From Chrysogorgia sp. JL179-B06 (taxonomy: Eukaryota; Cnidaria; Anthozoa; Scleralcyonacea; Chrysogorgiidae), in the NCBI GenBank assembly GCA_035772405.1, contig JAYKKM010000209.1, forward strand, positions 434,001 through 498,000: a DNA stretch of 64,000 nucleotides, given 5' to 3'. Shown in pieces: positions 1 to 12,014 of this stretch. A program made the position numbers and the translations under genes. Every line of letters begins with the position of its first letter. Position 1 is the first letter of the stretch. The notes under the pieces were generated by a model, which made no database searches, had not been told where the DNA came from, and saw only the letters and a program-made list of their open reading frames with translations.

Positions 1-620
1 AGTACATCAGGCAAATTATGGCCTTTCCATTTCTTCCCCATGAACACATCAAACGCATGTTCAACTCACTGAAAGATCTGCATGCAAACATCGCTACCAC
101 TGCAGAATCTTGTTCAGCTCTTTGGTCCCCCAAAAGATAAACATTTTTCAGCGTAGTGTTCAAACAATGATGTAGAAGGTTGGCAAAGCTACCCATGTCA
201 CTACAGGTACGACCTCTGTCTGAGGATAAGTTGAAACGACAACAGCGTCGCAAATACAAGAACTGTCGCAAATGCAGAATCGAAGTCTTGACATTATTGG
301 TGTTCCAAGGAACACGTTACCAGCACTTGCAAGTCGTAGAGACGAGGCAGCTAAAGCAGAACTGCGGCGGGTGTTAAGCGATACAAATCACCCGAACTAT
401 GTTTATTAAATCTCACTTAATATCAAACTTTGATCTAATGCCTCAGACAAACTGTCTGTACCACTGTCTCGGACAAACAGGCACTTTTCTCACTACTTCT
501 TTTTTGCCCCAAGCCAGTCGTCTGTTACTAAATGAATAACTTCATCTTATGTATTCTATATCTTTCATATTTTTATGAATTTTAATCTTATCTATATTTG
601 ATACTAGCCAGTATATTAAC
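1..620. other. Left flank, no recognisable gene
   Basis: I recognise nothing coding here. A short open frame at 180-377 (+) is rich in Arg, Lys, Gln and Cys but matches no family I know and has no visible exon context. The rest is AT-rich noncoding sequence. Confidence 0.5.
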
Positions 621-623
621 TGT

Positions 624-759
624 TTATTGACCGAGCGTGAGGTCTGTACAGTGAAATATCGGACTGAGGTTTTTTAGTATGGACCGAGCGACCGAGGTCT
701 GTGCAAAAAAACCGAGGTCCGATATTTCACTGTACAGACCGAACAAGCGAGGTCAATAA
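624..759. mobile_element. Foldback (MITE-like) inverted repeat
   Basis: Two arms of about 50 bp are reverse complements with small indels. The left arm starts TTATTGACCGAG and contains GTCTGTACAGTGAAATATCG; the right arm ends in the complement, GGTCAATAA. A short T/A-rich spacer lies between them. No coding capacity. The superfamily is not determined because I cannot fix a clear target duplication. Confidence 0.6.
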
Positions 760-765
760 GCTGTT

Positions 766-1328
766 TATTATATACCTCAAAAAGAATTTTCTGTCGGGGG
801 GAGGTAATCTGTCTGGTTTTCGCTGGCGTGCATTTATTGGCTTATCATTTTCATTGGCTATACTGCAGACTGCACAAACAAGGTTGTTTGTCAGTTTATC
901 TCGCCTTTGTCGATGGTAAGCAGCCTTTGTTAAACACGGCCGAGCGAGTTTAGATGCTTTCAGAATATGTTAGCTCATAAAATTGGTCAAGTAAAACGAT
1001 TGTGGATATAAAAGACCTGAAGGTACGTACAGCACCGAATGTCATCAGAAAACTGTGGTAAGAAGTTTTAAACATATTGGACATTTCAGAAGGCATTTTT
1101 TAAGTTTCTTTATTTACAATCTTTTAAAAACAAGTTTATAGCTTTTACATAACAATGTCATGGATAGTTTTGCAATAGTGAAACGAAGAACTCGTGCAGC
1201 TGGATAAAAAATATTAATTGAACGTTTTGAGAAAAAAATCTGCTTACGATTTCAACACAATTTTATAAAATAACTTGTGGCATCCAATAATGCCGAAATA
1301 GTTCATCAATTTGAAAACTGAACAGTTT
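766..1328. other. Noncoding, no feature seen
   Basis: AT-rich sequence without recognisable coding content. It lies 3' of the recombinase relic on the minus strand and could include its 3' UTR. Confidence 0.4.
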
Positions 1329-2708
1329 TTAGTCTTCATCATCACTTTCTATTATAATACGTCGACGTTTCTCATGCATGTTAAAGTTTACCGGACCGTT
1401 GAAGATTTGAAAATTACATCCTTCAACGCTGTCGACACCAGAAAAGAAAGAACAATTCTTCGAGTTGTCTTCTGAGATATTCGCAGTATTGGATGGATTT
1501 GTTGTGACTTGACTGATGTTGGGCTGATATTTCTGTAAATAATTACTGCCTGAAGTTGAGGATCGACTGAGCGCTACAAACATTTGCCTTTGTTGCTTTT
1601 CTCCAGCAGATTTATACGATTGCAGACTCTCGGTACTGGCCACTATGTTGGGCAATATATTTTCTGGAATACCAGCATCCAGTAACCTGAGATACTTGTT
1701 TTGCGTACTGAATGATTGGTGACTTTGGCTCCAGTTGTTTGTTGAAGTCCAGCATTTTTTGTGATGGTGCTAAGAAATTTCCCAATCTGATTTTTCCCAA
1801 GTGGAGCTCTCATATACCAATCATTGTCGTCCGGGCGTCTTTTGTGCTTGACAGCAAGGAAAAATGGTGCCTCGGGTTTATTCATCTCGACTGGACGGTG
1901 GCTTCTGAATGTTTAAAAAAATCTGACTGGACATCTTTCATTGCTGGTGGAATAAACTTTTGGCTGGAAAGGTCGCTGGTGACCTTGTTCTTGACCGGTT
2001 CTCGTCTTCGTGCCTCTTTCTCCTACCCAAACTAGCATTTCTTGGTCGTCATTTGCAGTTTGAAGCTCTACGTCGCCCCAGCGAAGTTTTCTGCTTTCGT
2101 CTCGGGCTCTAAAACCGAAATGCAATGAAAGGAACCACCAAATGGTTCTCTGCAGAATTTCTGGATTTTCGTCACCAAATTCACCGGAGTTAAACAATTG
2201 GTCTTCCTCGGTGTCAGTGAGTGCTCGAGTGGCTTGCGGCTTGTTGCCCTTCCCGTTGTTTACTAATGACTTTCGCCGAGCTGCGAGTACCTTTCTCGAC
2301 TTCTCAAACTCCTTATCCTTGAGGATGTTTTTTGGATATTTTTTCTCATCTAAGTATCTTTGTATGCTTCTCTGGTTGCTGCTTAGAGTGTTTGGCTCGT
2401 ATTCGCATCCGTCTAGCTTCCTACATACATGAAAAACTTACAAAGGAGATGATCAAGAGCCGGAGAAGGTGTCCTGTATTATAGTTTTGCCTTGATTGAT
2501 ACTCTCTAGGTATTTTTGAAAGATGTTTAAGTCCGACTTGGTTTTTTTCACGGTGTTTTTTTGCCTTTTGACTTGTTAAAAATACCTCCATTTCTTCTTG
2601 ACTGTCTTGTGTTTTTGTCGCTGTCTCTTCGTAACGAAAAGTCGCATTTTCATTGGTTTCCTCGTCAGGATAATAAAATTCACTTGGAGAATGCTCGTCG
2701 TTATCCAT
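1329..2708 (-). pseudogene. Crypton-type tyrosine recombinase (DUF3504), frameshifted
   Basis: The minus strand encodes a DUF3504/Crypton-like DNA strand-exchange recombinase of the kind domesticated in KIAA1958, QRICH1 and ZMYM proteins. Seen directly: an N-terminal helical part with LDHLLCKFF and SIQRYL, then EEDQLFNSGEFG and a WWFLSLHFGFRARDESRKL block holding the first catalytic Arg. TNHSVRKT carries the His-x-x-Arg pair, and SLQSYKSA carries the candidate nucleophilic Tyr. The C-terminus is acidic (ESDDED). The frame changes near 2470, near 2405, in a homopolymer at about 1914-1920 and near 1690, so I read it as a decayed copy. Crypton elements lack terminal inverted repeats, so ends cannot be set. 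Alternative: a broken host paralogue rather than a transposon. Confidence 0.8.
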
Positions 2709-3198
2709 GTTGCTGAATAGCTTCCCTGGGCTTCAGTGAACGAAATGTTACGTTACATTTTGTAGTATAATTGCGTTTTTACGATGAAAAAATATTTGAA
2801 ATTTCACATCCGGGACAGCGGTCCGGATACGCATTTTTACGGACCGGGTATTAACCAATCAGAATTCAGAATATGTGAAAGCCATATAATATCTATTATT
2901 TAATGATTTATCTATATAACTTATATTTTATCAATATAACTTATATTTTATCTTTCATATTTTGTTGAGCTATTGTAAATCCATTGTATATTTTCAAAAA
3001 GATGGTTAATTAAAGCATATTATTACTTGCAAGCGAAACTGTTCAAATACTGGGAAGAATTTATGGCAGGTGAAAGGAACAGTTGGCAGTTGCTGCATGC
3101 TTGTTCCCATTTGAATGGGCCTTGTGGACACTTGAATACCTGCACATAGAATTTTGTAGACAATGACACTCTACTTGTTACACTATTGTTAGTGTAGG
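2709..3198. other. Upstream region of recombinase relic, noncoding
   Basis: No gene seen. A GC-richer patch at about 2808-2860 contains an imperfect GGTCCG / CGGACC inverted pair. It lies 5' of the recombinase on the minus strand and may be promoter or element-end sequence. Confidence 0.35.
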
Positions 3199-3573
3199 GG
3201 TGACAGGGGCGGATCCAGCCTAAAATCTTTCCGTATCAGTGAAGTAAATTATCGCGCCTTCGGCGCGATCCTTCTAGGGGGTTATGGGGCATGCCCCCCT
3301 GAAAATTTTGAAATTCTACAACCTCTGAAACGCTATTTCCTTCGTTTTGACAACACTTTTTAAACTAAAAACACTGTATATTTTTGAAACCAGATCACGT
3401 TCTCTTCGCACATTTCTCCTTAAATTTATAGTGTGGATACCTGCAAAACAATGCGTAACACTACTGTACCTTTGTTTTACAGTCCTTACTGCAGGAAAAT
3501 ATTTTTGTTGCCTTTTATTCAAAAAGAATTGTCCACACCAATATTATATAAAAGGTCAAGCAACAGCATAATA

Positions 3574-4113
3574 ATTGTAGTTACATGTATATAGTTAGGA
3601 AGGATAATCAGTTAAAATCACTTGGTTAGGAAGGATGATCATCTCAAAATCATCTTGGTTCTGCAGCAAAATGATAGTTACATGTATAGTAGGAAGTGTA
3701 AAAAGTACAAAATAATCTTGGGTCTGCAGTATAATGGTATTTACATGTAGACAATGTATAATTTAAGTTCAAAATAATCTTGGTCCAGCAGTAAAATAAT
3801 AGTTAGGAACAATCATCAGGTAAAAATCATCTTGGTTCTGCAGCAAAATGGCAATTAGGAAGGATAATCAGTTCAAAATCATCTACATGTAGGTCCAGCA
3901 GCAAAATGGTTAATGTAGTAGCTAGGAAGAATAACCAGTTCATGAAAATCATCTTGGTTCTGCAGCATAATGTGATAATGGTATATTTACATGTAAGAGT
4001 AAGTCAATATTGTCTAGGTTCAAACAGCAAAATAGTAGTTAGGAAAGTTAAAATCATCTTGGTTAGGAAGGATAATCAGTTCAAAATCATCTTGGTTCTG
4101 CAGCAAAAAGAGC
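3574..4113. repeat. Imperfect minisatellite, about 55-65 bp units
   Basis: Degenerate tandem copies of a unit containing TTAGGAAGGATAATCAG, AAAATCATCTTGGTTCTGCAG and AAAATGGTAGTTACATGTA recur to about 4113. Unit lengths vary by indels. It lies inside the outer hAT-like element, just left of the nested hAT. Confidence 0.75.
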
Positions 4114-4292
4114 CCTTAGAGTAAAATAAATAGGGCTTATATAAGCCAAAAAGGTGACATAAGTTGAAAGCAGCCAATCAATCAAATGCATGGGGAAAAA
4201 CAAACTAATAATTTCTGAGATGTGAAAATGTTAAATCATTTGCAATGTTCACAGTGGAGCAGCAAACAGACTGAGGGAGTACTAGTCAAGGG

Positions 4293-6845
4293 TAGGCCTT
4301 TATAGATTGTGCTCGGCAACTTTTTAGCAACTTTTGGAGTTCTGAGCAACTTTTTGTCCTTCGAGCAACCTCAAGGAGCAGCTTACATTTCAGAGCAATT
4401 TTTAACTGTTTTAAGCACCAAATGATCATTTAGAGATGTAAACAGACTAAATAAAATTTGTAATTTATTTAGATGACAATAAAAATACTGTAGACGTCTA
4501 GGCGATCAGTGATTATTGATGTAGAATATTGTGCACCCACTCCCCACGAATGTTATTAATTTAAAGAAGCCTGTGAACAACGCTCGCATTTTCCAGCGGT
4601 TATTCAATAAGAGCTGCTGGATCCGCCATTTTGTTTCTTTGTTTGGCAGGACTGGAAAGAAACGAATCCGGCAGTTCCTTTGACGAAATTCAAGAAACCG
4701 AGGTGACTAATCCAATATTGGTAGCCACGAATGCCAGAGCAAGTCTAAGTGTTCCAACAAGCTCTTCAATTTCTCATAAGCGAAAAATTCATGTCAACCA
4801 AGGCAAATACAAAGGAAGAGGTACATGTGCCACCAAAGTAACAAGCACTTGGGACCACTTGAAGGAATATCCAAATCAACATTTTACAGTGGTGAGTGGA
4901 AACAATGCCTGTAGTGAAACCCTTTCCTTGAAGAAAAGTTCAATTGACAAACACATCAAGTCAAGCAAGCATACTAAAAGGAATTTCTCGTATTTCGAGA
5001 GATAAGAAAGAGAGCCAGTCAATCATGGAGTGTTTGCAAAGGCTTGACAAGCAAGATCACCCCAGTGGGTCGACTTTGCCACAGGAAATGCGATTGTTTC
5101 GATTTGAGGTAGTTGAGTGTCTTCTTTCTGGGGGGCATTCCTCTATAAAAAGCTGAAATTCTTCGCCCTATCTTCGAGAAGTATGGTCACAGATTAACAA
5201 GCTCCACCAACCTTGCTGAGCTTATTCCAGCAGTGTTGGGAAAAAATCAAGAATGAGCTCAAGGATATAAAAGAAGCTTCTATCATCTTTGATGGAACTG
5301 CCCGATTGGGCGAGGCCCTCGCTATTATAATTCGGTTATAAACCTACACAGCGCCTCATATGACTAGAAGTACTGGCAAAGGCATTGAAGGGTGATGAGC
5401 TAGCTCAGAGATTGATGTCTTGCCTTGCTATTGATCATAAATTTGGCCCAAACATGATAATTGGTGGAATGAGGGATGGAGCTTCAGTTAATGGAGCTGC
5501 GTTATGCCAACTGAAATTTTTCTACCCCAAACTGATGGACATTGTGTGTTTTTCGCAAACTATTGACAATGTTGGTGACCATTTTGAGTTTAGAATCCTA
5601 GATTCTTTTACACAATATTGGATTGGTCTATTTGCACATAGCTACAATGCTCGTCTTCTTTGGATGGAGAAAATATGCATTCCCATAGTGCTACTAGATG
5701 GTGGAGCAAATGGGAAATTCTTCAACAAGTTCTACTTCACTTTGGATTTGTAGAGCCTTTTCTACGAGAAAATGTCCAAGGCAACTCGCCAACACTTGCT
5801 AAAAATCTTTGATGATCGCCAAGATGCCCAAGACCTACGTCTGGAGCTCGCTGCAGTTATTGATGCTGGGGTCCATTTCGTTAGTGCGACGTACTACCTG
5901 GAAGGTGACGGGCCATTATTATTTTCGTGCTATGAGCGCCTCTCTGCAATTTCACATGCTGTGGCTGTGGAACATTATCCTAATACCGCAGCAGTTGCTG
6001 ATGGAAATGATGCGATTTACCAACCGCTAATGGCTCAAGCAAAAGCCTGTATTCAACCAGGGCTTCATAACTACCAACAGAAGTCCAGTGTACAATTTCG
6101 CAGTACAGTCCGTGCTTTCAAGGCTGCAAGACTCTGTTGTCATGTGCAAGTACAAAATCTAAATCCAACAGCTGCCTCCTTGGAAGAATTAAGAAACTTC
6201 CCATTGCTCAATAACGACAACATGATTGCCAACTTAGCCCGAGAGCTGCCTGAATATCTTGCTGCAGCTGATGGTGTAGCAATGACAAATGACGATGACA
6301 AGTTGGCATGGTGGGCAGCCCACAGTAAGGCTCTTCCGAACTGGTCAGCTCTGGTTAAGAAGCTGTTGCTTCTACAACCAAGTTCAGCTTCTGCCGAAAG
6401 AGCTTTCAGCCTTATGAACAATGCATTCAACGCCCAACAGAGTCTGCACTTGAAGATTACCTTGAGGCCTCGGTTATGATAAGGTACAACAGTGCCAAGA
6501 GGCAGTAAGCAGTGCCAACTGCCAAGTGGCTGAAAGATGATATACTGTTATAAACTTATAATAGACTATTTATCACATATTGAGCTTATTGAGCAGTAAG
6601 AGTGCCGGTCGGTCTGCCGGATATTCATTAATACTTTGAAATTGTTGTATTACTAACACTCGAAGACTCCAGTCGAAGTTAAGCTTATGTTGTGTTGATT
6701 ATCCATAATAAAATGGCTACCTATAGCCAGCAACTTTTGGAAATTTGGGAGCAACTTTTTCAATTTTTGGCAAATCTTGAGCAACATTTCCCCATGTTTT
6801 TGAGCAACTTTCACTCAATTTAGTAGCACAATCTATAAACGCCTA
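4293..6845 (+). mobile_element. Nested hAT transposon with 8-bp TSD
   Basis: The ends are inverted repeats: left TAGGCCTTTATAGATTGTGC, right its complement with one mismatch. GTCAAGGG flanks both sides (4285-4292 and 6846-6853), the 8-bp duplication expected for hAT. Subterminal GAGCAACTTTT-like motifs repeat at both ends (about 4313-4400 and 6729-6820) and are probably transposase-binding sites. The element is 2553 bp and contains a transposase reading frame. Confidence 0.9.
4631..6506 (+). pseudogene. hAT transposase, several frameshifts
   Basis: The protein would cut and paste the enclosing element. The N-terminal segment (4631-5005) looks like a BED-type zinc finger region (STWDHLKEY, then Cys and DKHIKSSKH). 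The middle (5385-5753) has IGGMRDGASVNGAAL and similar hAT-core sequence. The C-terminal part (5772-6479) ends in the hAT dimerisation domain: LAWWAAHSKALPNW, LLLLQPSSASAERAFSLMNN, then SALEDYLEASVMIRYN after a frame change near 6440. Further frame changes or stops lie at 5005-5385 and 5753-5772. It sits between matching TIRs, so it is this element's own transposase, now inactive unless introns explain some breaks. Confidence 0.85.
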
Positions 6846-7521
6846 GTCAAGGGTGTATGGTAGATTTAATGCTCAATGGAGTATCAGTGGAAGTAAATTG
6901 GCAGGACGTTGTAGGAAACAAAAGCTTGAAAAGGAATGAAGTGCATGAAGCAGCTAATAATAAAGTCCTTAGTTTACAAGAGACATTATTAGCTCATACA
7001 CCTTTTCGCTATGATTTGTATACTGGATTGCAAGGTAGCAATCCAGTATGGTGTGACTGGGGCCTTAATCACTGATTTCCCTACATGACATGGTATTAAT
7101 TAGTTTGTAATACCATGCTTACTGATGAAATATAATTTGTATTGTTTGAAATTCCATGCAAACTGTCAACCAAGGCATGTTCGAGTCATGTATGCTTGTT
7201 TTGAGGGAAAATTAAAAAGTTTCCCTGTTTCAAGGCCAGGGCATTTAGGGATTAAATTACCTAGTAGTGAGAACAAAATAAATTAAGGTAAAAAATAAAT
7301 TGAGGAAATTACATGCATGAACGTGATGAGATACAAATTTATCTTCGAGTATTGATTACTAATATTCTGTTTTTATTATATAGATGGGAGTGTTTTACTA
7401 AGAAATATGCAGTGACATATTTTCCATATCCTCACTAGTGAAGATATCGATCATGTGATTAAATATTTTCCCACCTTTTGCATTGAATCTATATAATAAA
7501 AGGAAAATTACAAGGTTGCTT

Positions 7522-7626
7522 GAAGATATGAATTTTATCTTCTCGTGGTAAAAACAATATTTTACTGATTCATAGCGAATCAGTAAAATATTGTTTTTAC
7601 CACTCGAAGATAAAATTCATATCTTC
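7522..7626. repeat. Near-perfect 50-bp-arm palindrome
   Basis: The left arm GAAGATATGAATTTTATCTT continues through TAAAAACAATATTTTACTGATTC and is mirrored by the right arm, with only ATAGC at the centre. Neighbouring sequence (about 7340-7790) repeats GTGAAGATA / TATCTTCAC motifs, so this is probably the core of a larger foldback element. No coding sequence. Confidence 0.8.
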
Positions 7627-8732
7627 ACACCACCGTGTAATATCCTCTATATGTATTATATTGAAATTGATAAAATATCCATGATATAACTTCACATGTG
7701 AAGATAAAAATATTACTGCTCATTAAGATATCATTTATTTTTTATCTTCACATGAATAGGGAAATCCAGGTATTTCATTGATGTGTATTCTATATAACAG
7801 ATAATATTAGATAATTTCCATCTCGAGAATTTTGAAAATACAAAATATATTCAGACTGAAAGAGGACAAAACAAGCTCTATATAATATTCACGACAGGCA
7901 ATATTGACATGAATATATAATAAACGTTTATTACTCATAACTTACCTCAGTCCATGGAGCATCATTCCTGCATGATTTTCGGGAAACGAAAGTTTAAAAT
8001 TAATACGGACTATGCTATTGCTTGTCTTCTCTCTTCATCGAGTGTTTCCTCACAATGTATTGTTCCTAAGTGAGGATCCACCAACAACTAATGTGCAACG
8101 TTGTTGGAATTCATCGTCATTTGGCACGATTTTGCTGAGTCTGATATTTAACATCGTCCCGGCCTGAATCAGGAGTGGTTTGCTTGATTTTTTGAATGGG
8201 GGGAATCATGACGCAAACGTCATGCGATTGCAGCCTTCTGATTGGTCTGCTACCCTTGACCGTCGCATACTTTACTAAAAATAGCATCTGCAACGGGTTA
8301 TTTTTATCTGACCGTAGCGGAAATGGAGCATGTTGCTAACGTCTTCAACCTTCAGAGAGCTTAGCAACGGGGCTGCCATACCCTGACTGATGTTATGCAA
8401 AACTGGAATATGGTCTACGAGTACTTCAAGTAATCGAGTTATTTTGAATCAAAGCAAGATGGCATCTTCGGACGACACGTAGCCGGCGTAACCCACGCAA
8501 TGTGCGATGTAAAATAATAATAATAAGACGTATTAGGAGCATTATACAATAGTCTCAATGTACTACAAGTTATCGAATAATTTTGAATAACAAATTTGAA
8601 AAGCAAGATTGTCTGATGCAGATTACTGGCCAGCATTCTTATCTCGGAATGGCATAATTAGCATATTTAATTTGGAAAATCTGACCGTTGCAAATGCAAC
8701 GGTTGCAACCCCCTGGATCCGCCCCTGGGTGA

Positions 8733-10356
8733 GATAATTACAGCTGTGCATTATTGGGGTCATCACCTACCTATACTATCAAGTTTTGTGATTGGTTGAT
8801 TAAAACAATAGAATCAACCACAAAGAAACCAATGTCCTAACCACTTTTGTTCCATATAGCCAATCACAAAACCTGTTCATTTTAGGTACGTATTTACTGC
8901 ATTGTAGATACCATCAAAAAGTACTTATTTTAATTAGCTAAATGTAGATAACAGCTGACTTTGAAGAATTGTTTTAATATACATGGCCATAAGGAAAAAA
9001 TATTGTTTTTGTATATATCATTCCTTTCATTTTTAAGCTGTTGCTTTTGTTCATCGCAATGTAAATCATGATCAAAATTACAAAATATCGTTTGCTTACC
9101 TTCCGGTTCCGCCAGTTGTTTCATATTGCCTTGGAATTGACTCACGTCGCTTCAGTTATTGCCGGAAAATACATTTTACACCGAAAAATTTCAATAAATT
9201 TAAAGCATAAGAAACATTTTATTGATTCAAATGTGGACTAGGATCTCATGCCAAGTCTTCGGTATTGGAAGGTATAGGGCCAAGTTGGTCAGTGGGCTGA
9301 GTTGCAATAATTGCACCACATTTTTGAGGTGATTGGCTAATGAGATTTTGAAGCTTGATGTTTGTCTCGCCTTGGTTTAAATGCTTCGCTATGATTGGTT
9401 AGCTAAGGAAAGCGCATTCCATGCGCTGATATGAGTCACGAGGCGTCATTTTTTCTGTTAGGTACAAATTTCGCAGTATACCTGTAGTTTCAAGTCATTT
9501 ACAGAGCGAAATGCCTGGAGGGATAAATAGATGGTCTATTGTTGTGAAAGATAAGAAAGCATATAATTAGAAAGATAAGAAAGCATATAAGCCATATGGC
9601 AGGCCACTGTCAAGAAAATATGAAGTTCGTCAAATTCAAACATGCTGAACCTGCCGAATACAAAAGGAAAGTGGCCATCGAGGTGAGATGTACTTGCGCA
9701 TTTTTATAAGTTTGTTTTTGCGTTACATTGGATTAGTTACATATTTCACTGGCGAGATTGAAAGTGCGCGATATTAAAAATGGAATCATGCAAATAAAAT
9801 TTACTGACACCAGGCTATCTTGCTCTGTCAAACTACCATTAAACCATAGAATAATTGTCAACTAACAATCCAAAATAGTGACACTATCACTTGAATCCGA
9901 GACATAACAAGTGCACACTTGTTATTCGACCCTTTTCATTTGTGTATTTATCTATTTTTAACTTTTATACTGTTAGTATCCCTGTCTCAGAGGTTCTATA
10001 ACTACTGTACATACCACCCCAACAGAAATGCTTATGTAAATAGGAAAATTAGGCTTTTTTTTTCCGATTTCTGAACCCTAGGCAGAAGAAAATTGTCATT
10101 TTGAACCTTGAATTTTATGAGAACTGTATTCCCTGTGTTCTTATTTCGAATTTCACATTCACAGCTTTACATATGTTGTTATTGTTGGATAAATTAAGAT
10201 TTGCTATGTTTATGTTATATTACATTTAGGTTTAAAACATATCCAGATGGCTTCTCTGTCTTCCTGGACCCCCACGGTTAAATCTCCAATATTTTCTCCC
10301 CACCGAATGAACTTTGACATACATATGCAGAATCACCGATCTGTAAAACACCAGAA
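8733..10356. other. Noncoding stretch, no recognisable gene
   Basis: AT-rich, no readable domain on either strand. A CAATCACAAAAC / GTTTTGTGATTG inverted pair occurs at about 8794-8873. CCAAT-like motifs occur around 9290-9420, without further support as a promoter. Confidence 0.4.
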
Positions 10357-11905
10357 ATGAATGCGAATATTTCAAGTAGCTGGAGTGACCTTACTTCTAA
10401 AATCGGGATCAATGAAGTAAACGAAGAGCTTGATAATCGTACTAAGCAATTATTTGATGCTTTACAGCAGCTGGCTTCAGTTTCACCGAGAAATGAAAAT
10501 CTAATATCCAGGCTCGAGGCTCGGTATAGTTTATGGGCTCCAGTTCGCGATCAATATACCTCCGATCAGTACTACATCTTGCCGCACTTCAAGGAAACAC
10601 CAGACTTGTCAAATGTCTTGTTTTTGCTGGAGCTGAAATTAACTTACAAGATGGGTATACAAGATTCACGATGCTGCATCTCATTTTGTTGTTGAAATGG
10701 GGTCGGTGTTAGAAGAATATTTTGGTAACACCGTTTGTCCTCTTGACATTGTAAAATTAAAAACAAATACTTCCGTCGTAGAATACATGGGAAGAAAAAA
10801 CAATATCTGAACAGATTTCTTCACATTTTATTGAACGAGTTCCAGATGCAAACCCTGCAATGGATATCAACCCTTCAGAGAGAAGTGCTCTCTGAATATT
10901 AACGTTGGAGACCAGAAAAACAGGGTTATGATACAGGGCTATTCCAATTCTTGTCCTGACATTTATGGGTGTCATACGCCAGGAGCAGGAGATTTCCACA
11001 ATCGTGGGTATATGTCAATTAGTCAGAGGCAAGAATTGCTGGTCAGGGACGATTTTCGTATGTGGTAGAAAAAAAATGATGAAAAGACCCACAGTCAATC
11101 CCACTTCTTAAAGTTCAAAGCCAACAAAGATGCATTTTATGATTATGAAGATGGTCTCAGTATAGCTATGATGAAATGTTTTCAGGCCAGTAAGTTATTT
11201 CCCAGTAATATAGAATTGGAACATTGCTATAACTAAATATGGGCGTCACAACCTGATTTTACGAACATCATACTACAAGTGGCTTCAAGAGATTGGAAAC
11301 AGCCCAGAAGCTCGATGCCAGACAAAATTAAATTGCCAATGAGTTAATTCCAGTAAGCAGTTGGTACAAATAATCGATTAGAAATGGGGAGGCAATTGAG
11401 GGTGTATGGATGCTCTGTCCTGCAATTTATGGCCAGGTTGGTAAAACATATTAGAGATGAAAGCTTAACCCATCTTACTGTTTTGGCAAAATGGCCCATT
11501 TCCTACAGAAAAATGTACCAACGTAGTGAGATGAGTGGGTGGAGTGTCATTTAGTGTGCCCTGTAAAGAAGTATGCCAAAGCACAGACCTCTTTTTCGGA
11601 TCTTGAAATTATGTCTGCAGTCAAACTTACTAGAAATTAACAGGAAGATGTACAGGTTCAGAGCAACATTTGACATCCATCGTACAAGAAAACATTGCAA
11701 ATCATTATCATTGTATGACCAAATGAAGGTGGCTCAGTTTGCTACTAGAGAGTTATGGTTCGAAAGCAACAGAGCATCTGTAGTTCGTAAATATACTTAG
11801 AGATGATGAACCTGTTTTTGCAAGGTATTTGGATGCTGTCACAAAAGGACAAACCAAAATCAGATCAGAATTTGAATCCTTCAAAACAAATTTCCAAATT
11901 AAATG
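10357..11905 (+). pseudogene. Unidentified decayed coding region
   Basis: A 112-codon frame (10357-10695) starts at an ATG and has a plausible helical composition. After a +1 change near 10650 the frame continues with KIHDAASHFVVEMGSVLEEY to about 10808. Beyond that, short open pieces continue in changing frames (for example 11573-11800) to about 11905. The pattern is that of one decayed protein-coding gene or TE. I recognise no domain and assign no function. Confidence 0.3.
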
Positions 11906-12014
11906 AGTAAACTTCTCCAGGGACATGTCAATAATAATTAGGGGTAAGAGGATACTGGGCATTGTACTGTATATTTTTTAGCCAGGCTGATGAAAATGGA
12001 ATAAACTACATAAC

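Larger units (their letters stand above)
3204..8727. mobile_element. Outer hAT-like element (15-bp TIR, 5-bp TSD)
   Basis: The left end reads CAGGGGCGGATCCAG and the right end is its exact 15-bp reverse complement. GGTGA flanks both sides (3199-3203, 8728-8732). CAGGG-type ends with 5-bp duplications fit the hAT5 group. No transposase of its own is visible. The interior is filled by a minisatellite, a nested hAT and a large palindrome. Near the left end there is a C(TTCG)G hairpin (3251-3269) and a GGGGCATGCCCC palindrome (3286-3297). The TIR and TSD are short, so two unrelated ends remain possible. Confidence 0.45.

Noticed and set aside
180..377. 65-codon open frame (+)
   Set aside because: Basic and Cys-containing but no homologous family recognised, no promoter or exon context; likely chance.
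6140..6430. Minus-strand open frame
   Set aside because: It is the antisense shadow of the hAT dimerisation domain.
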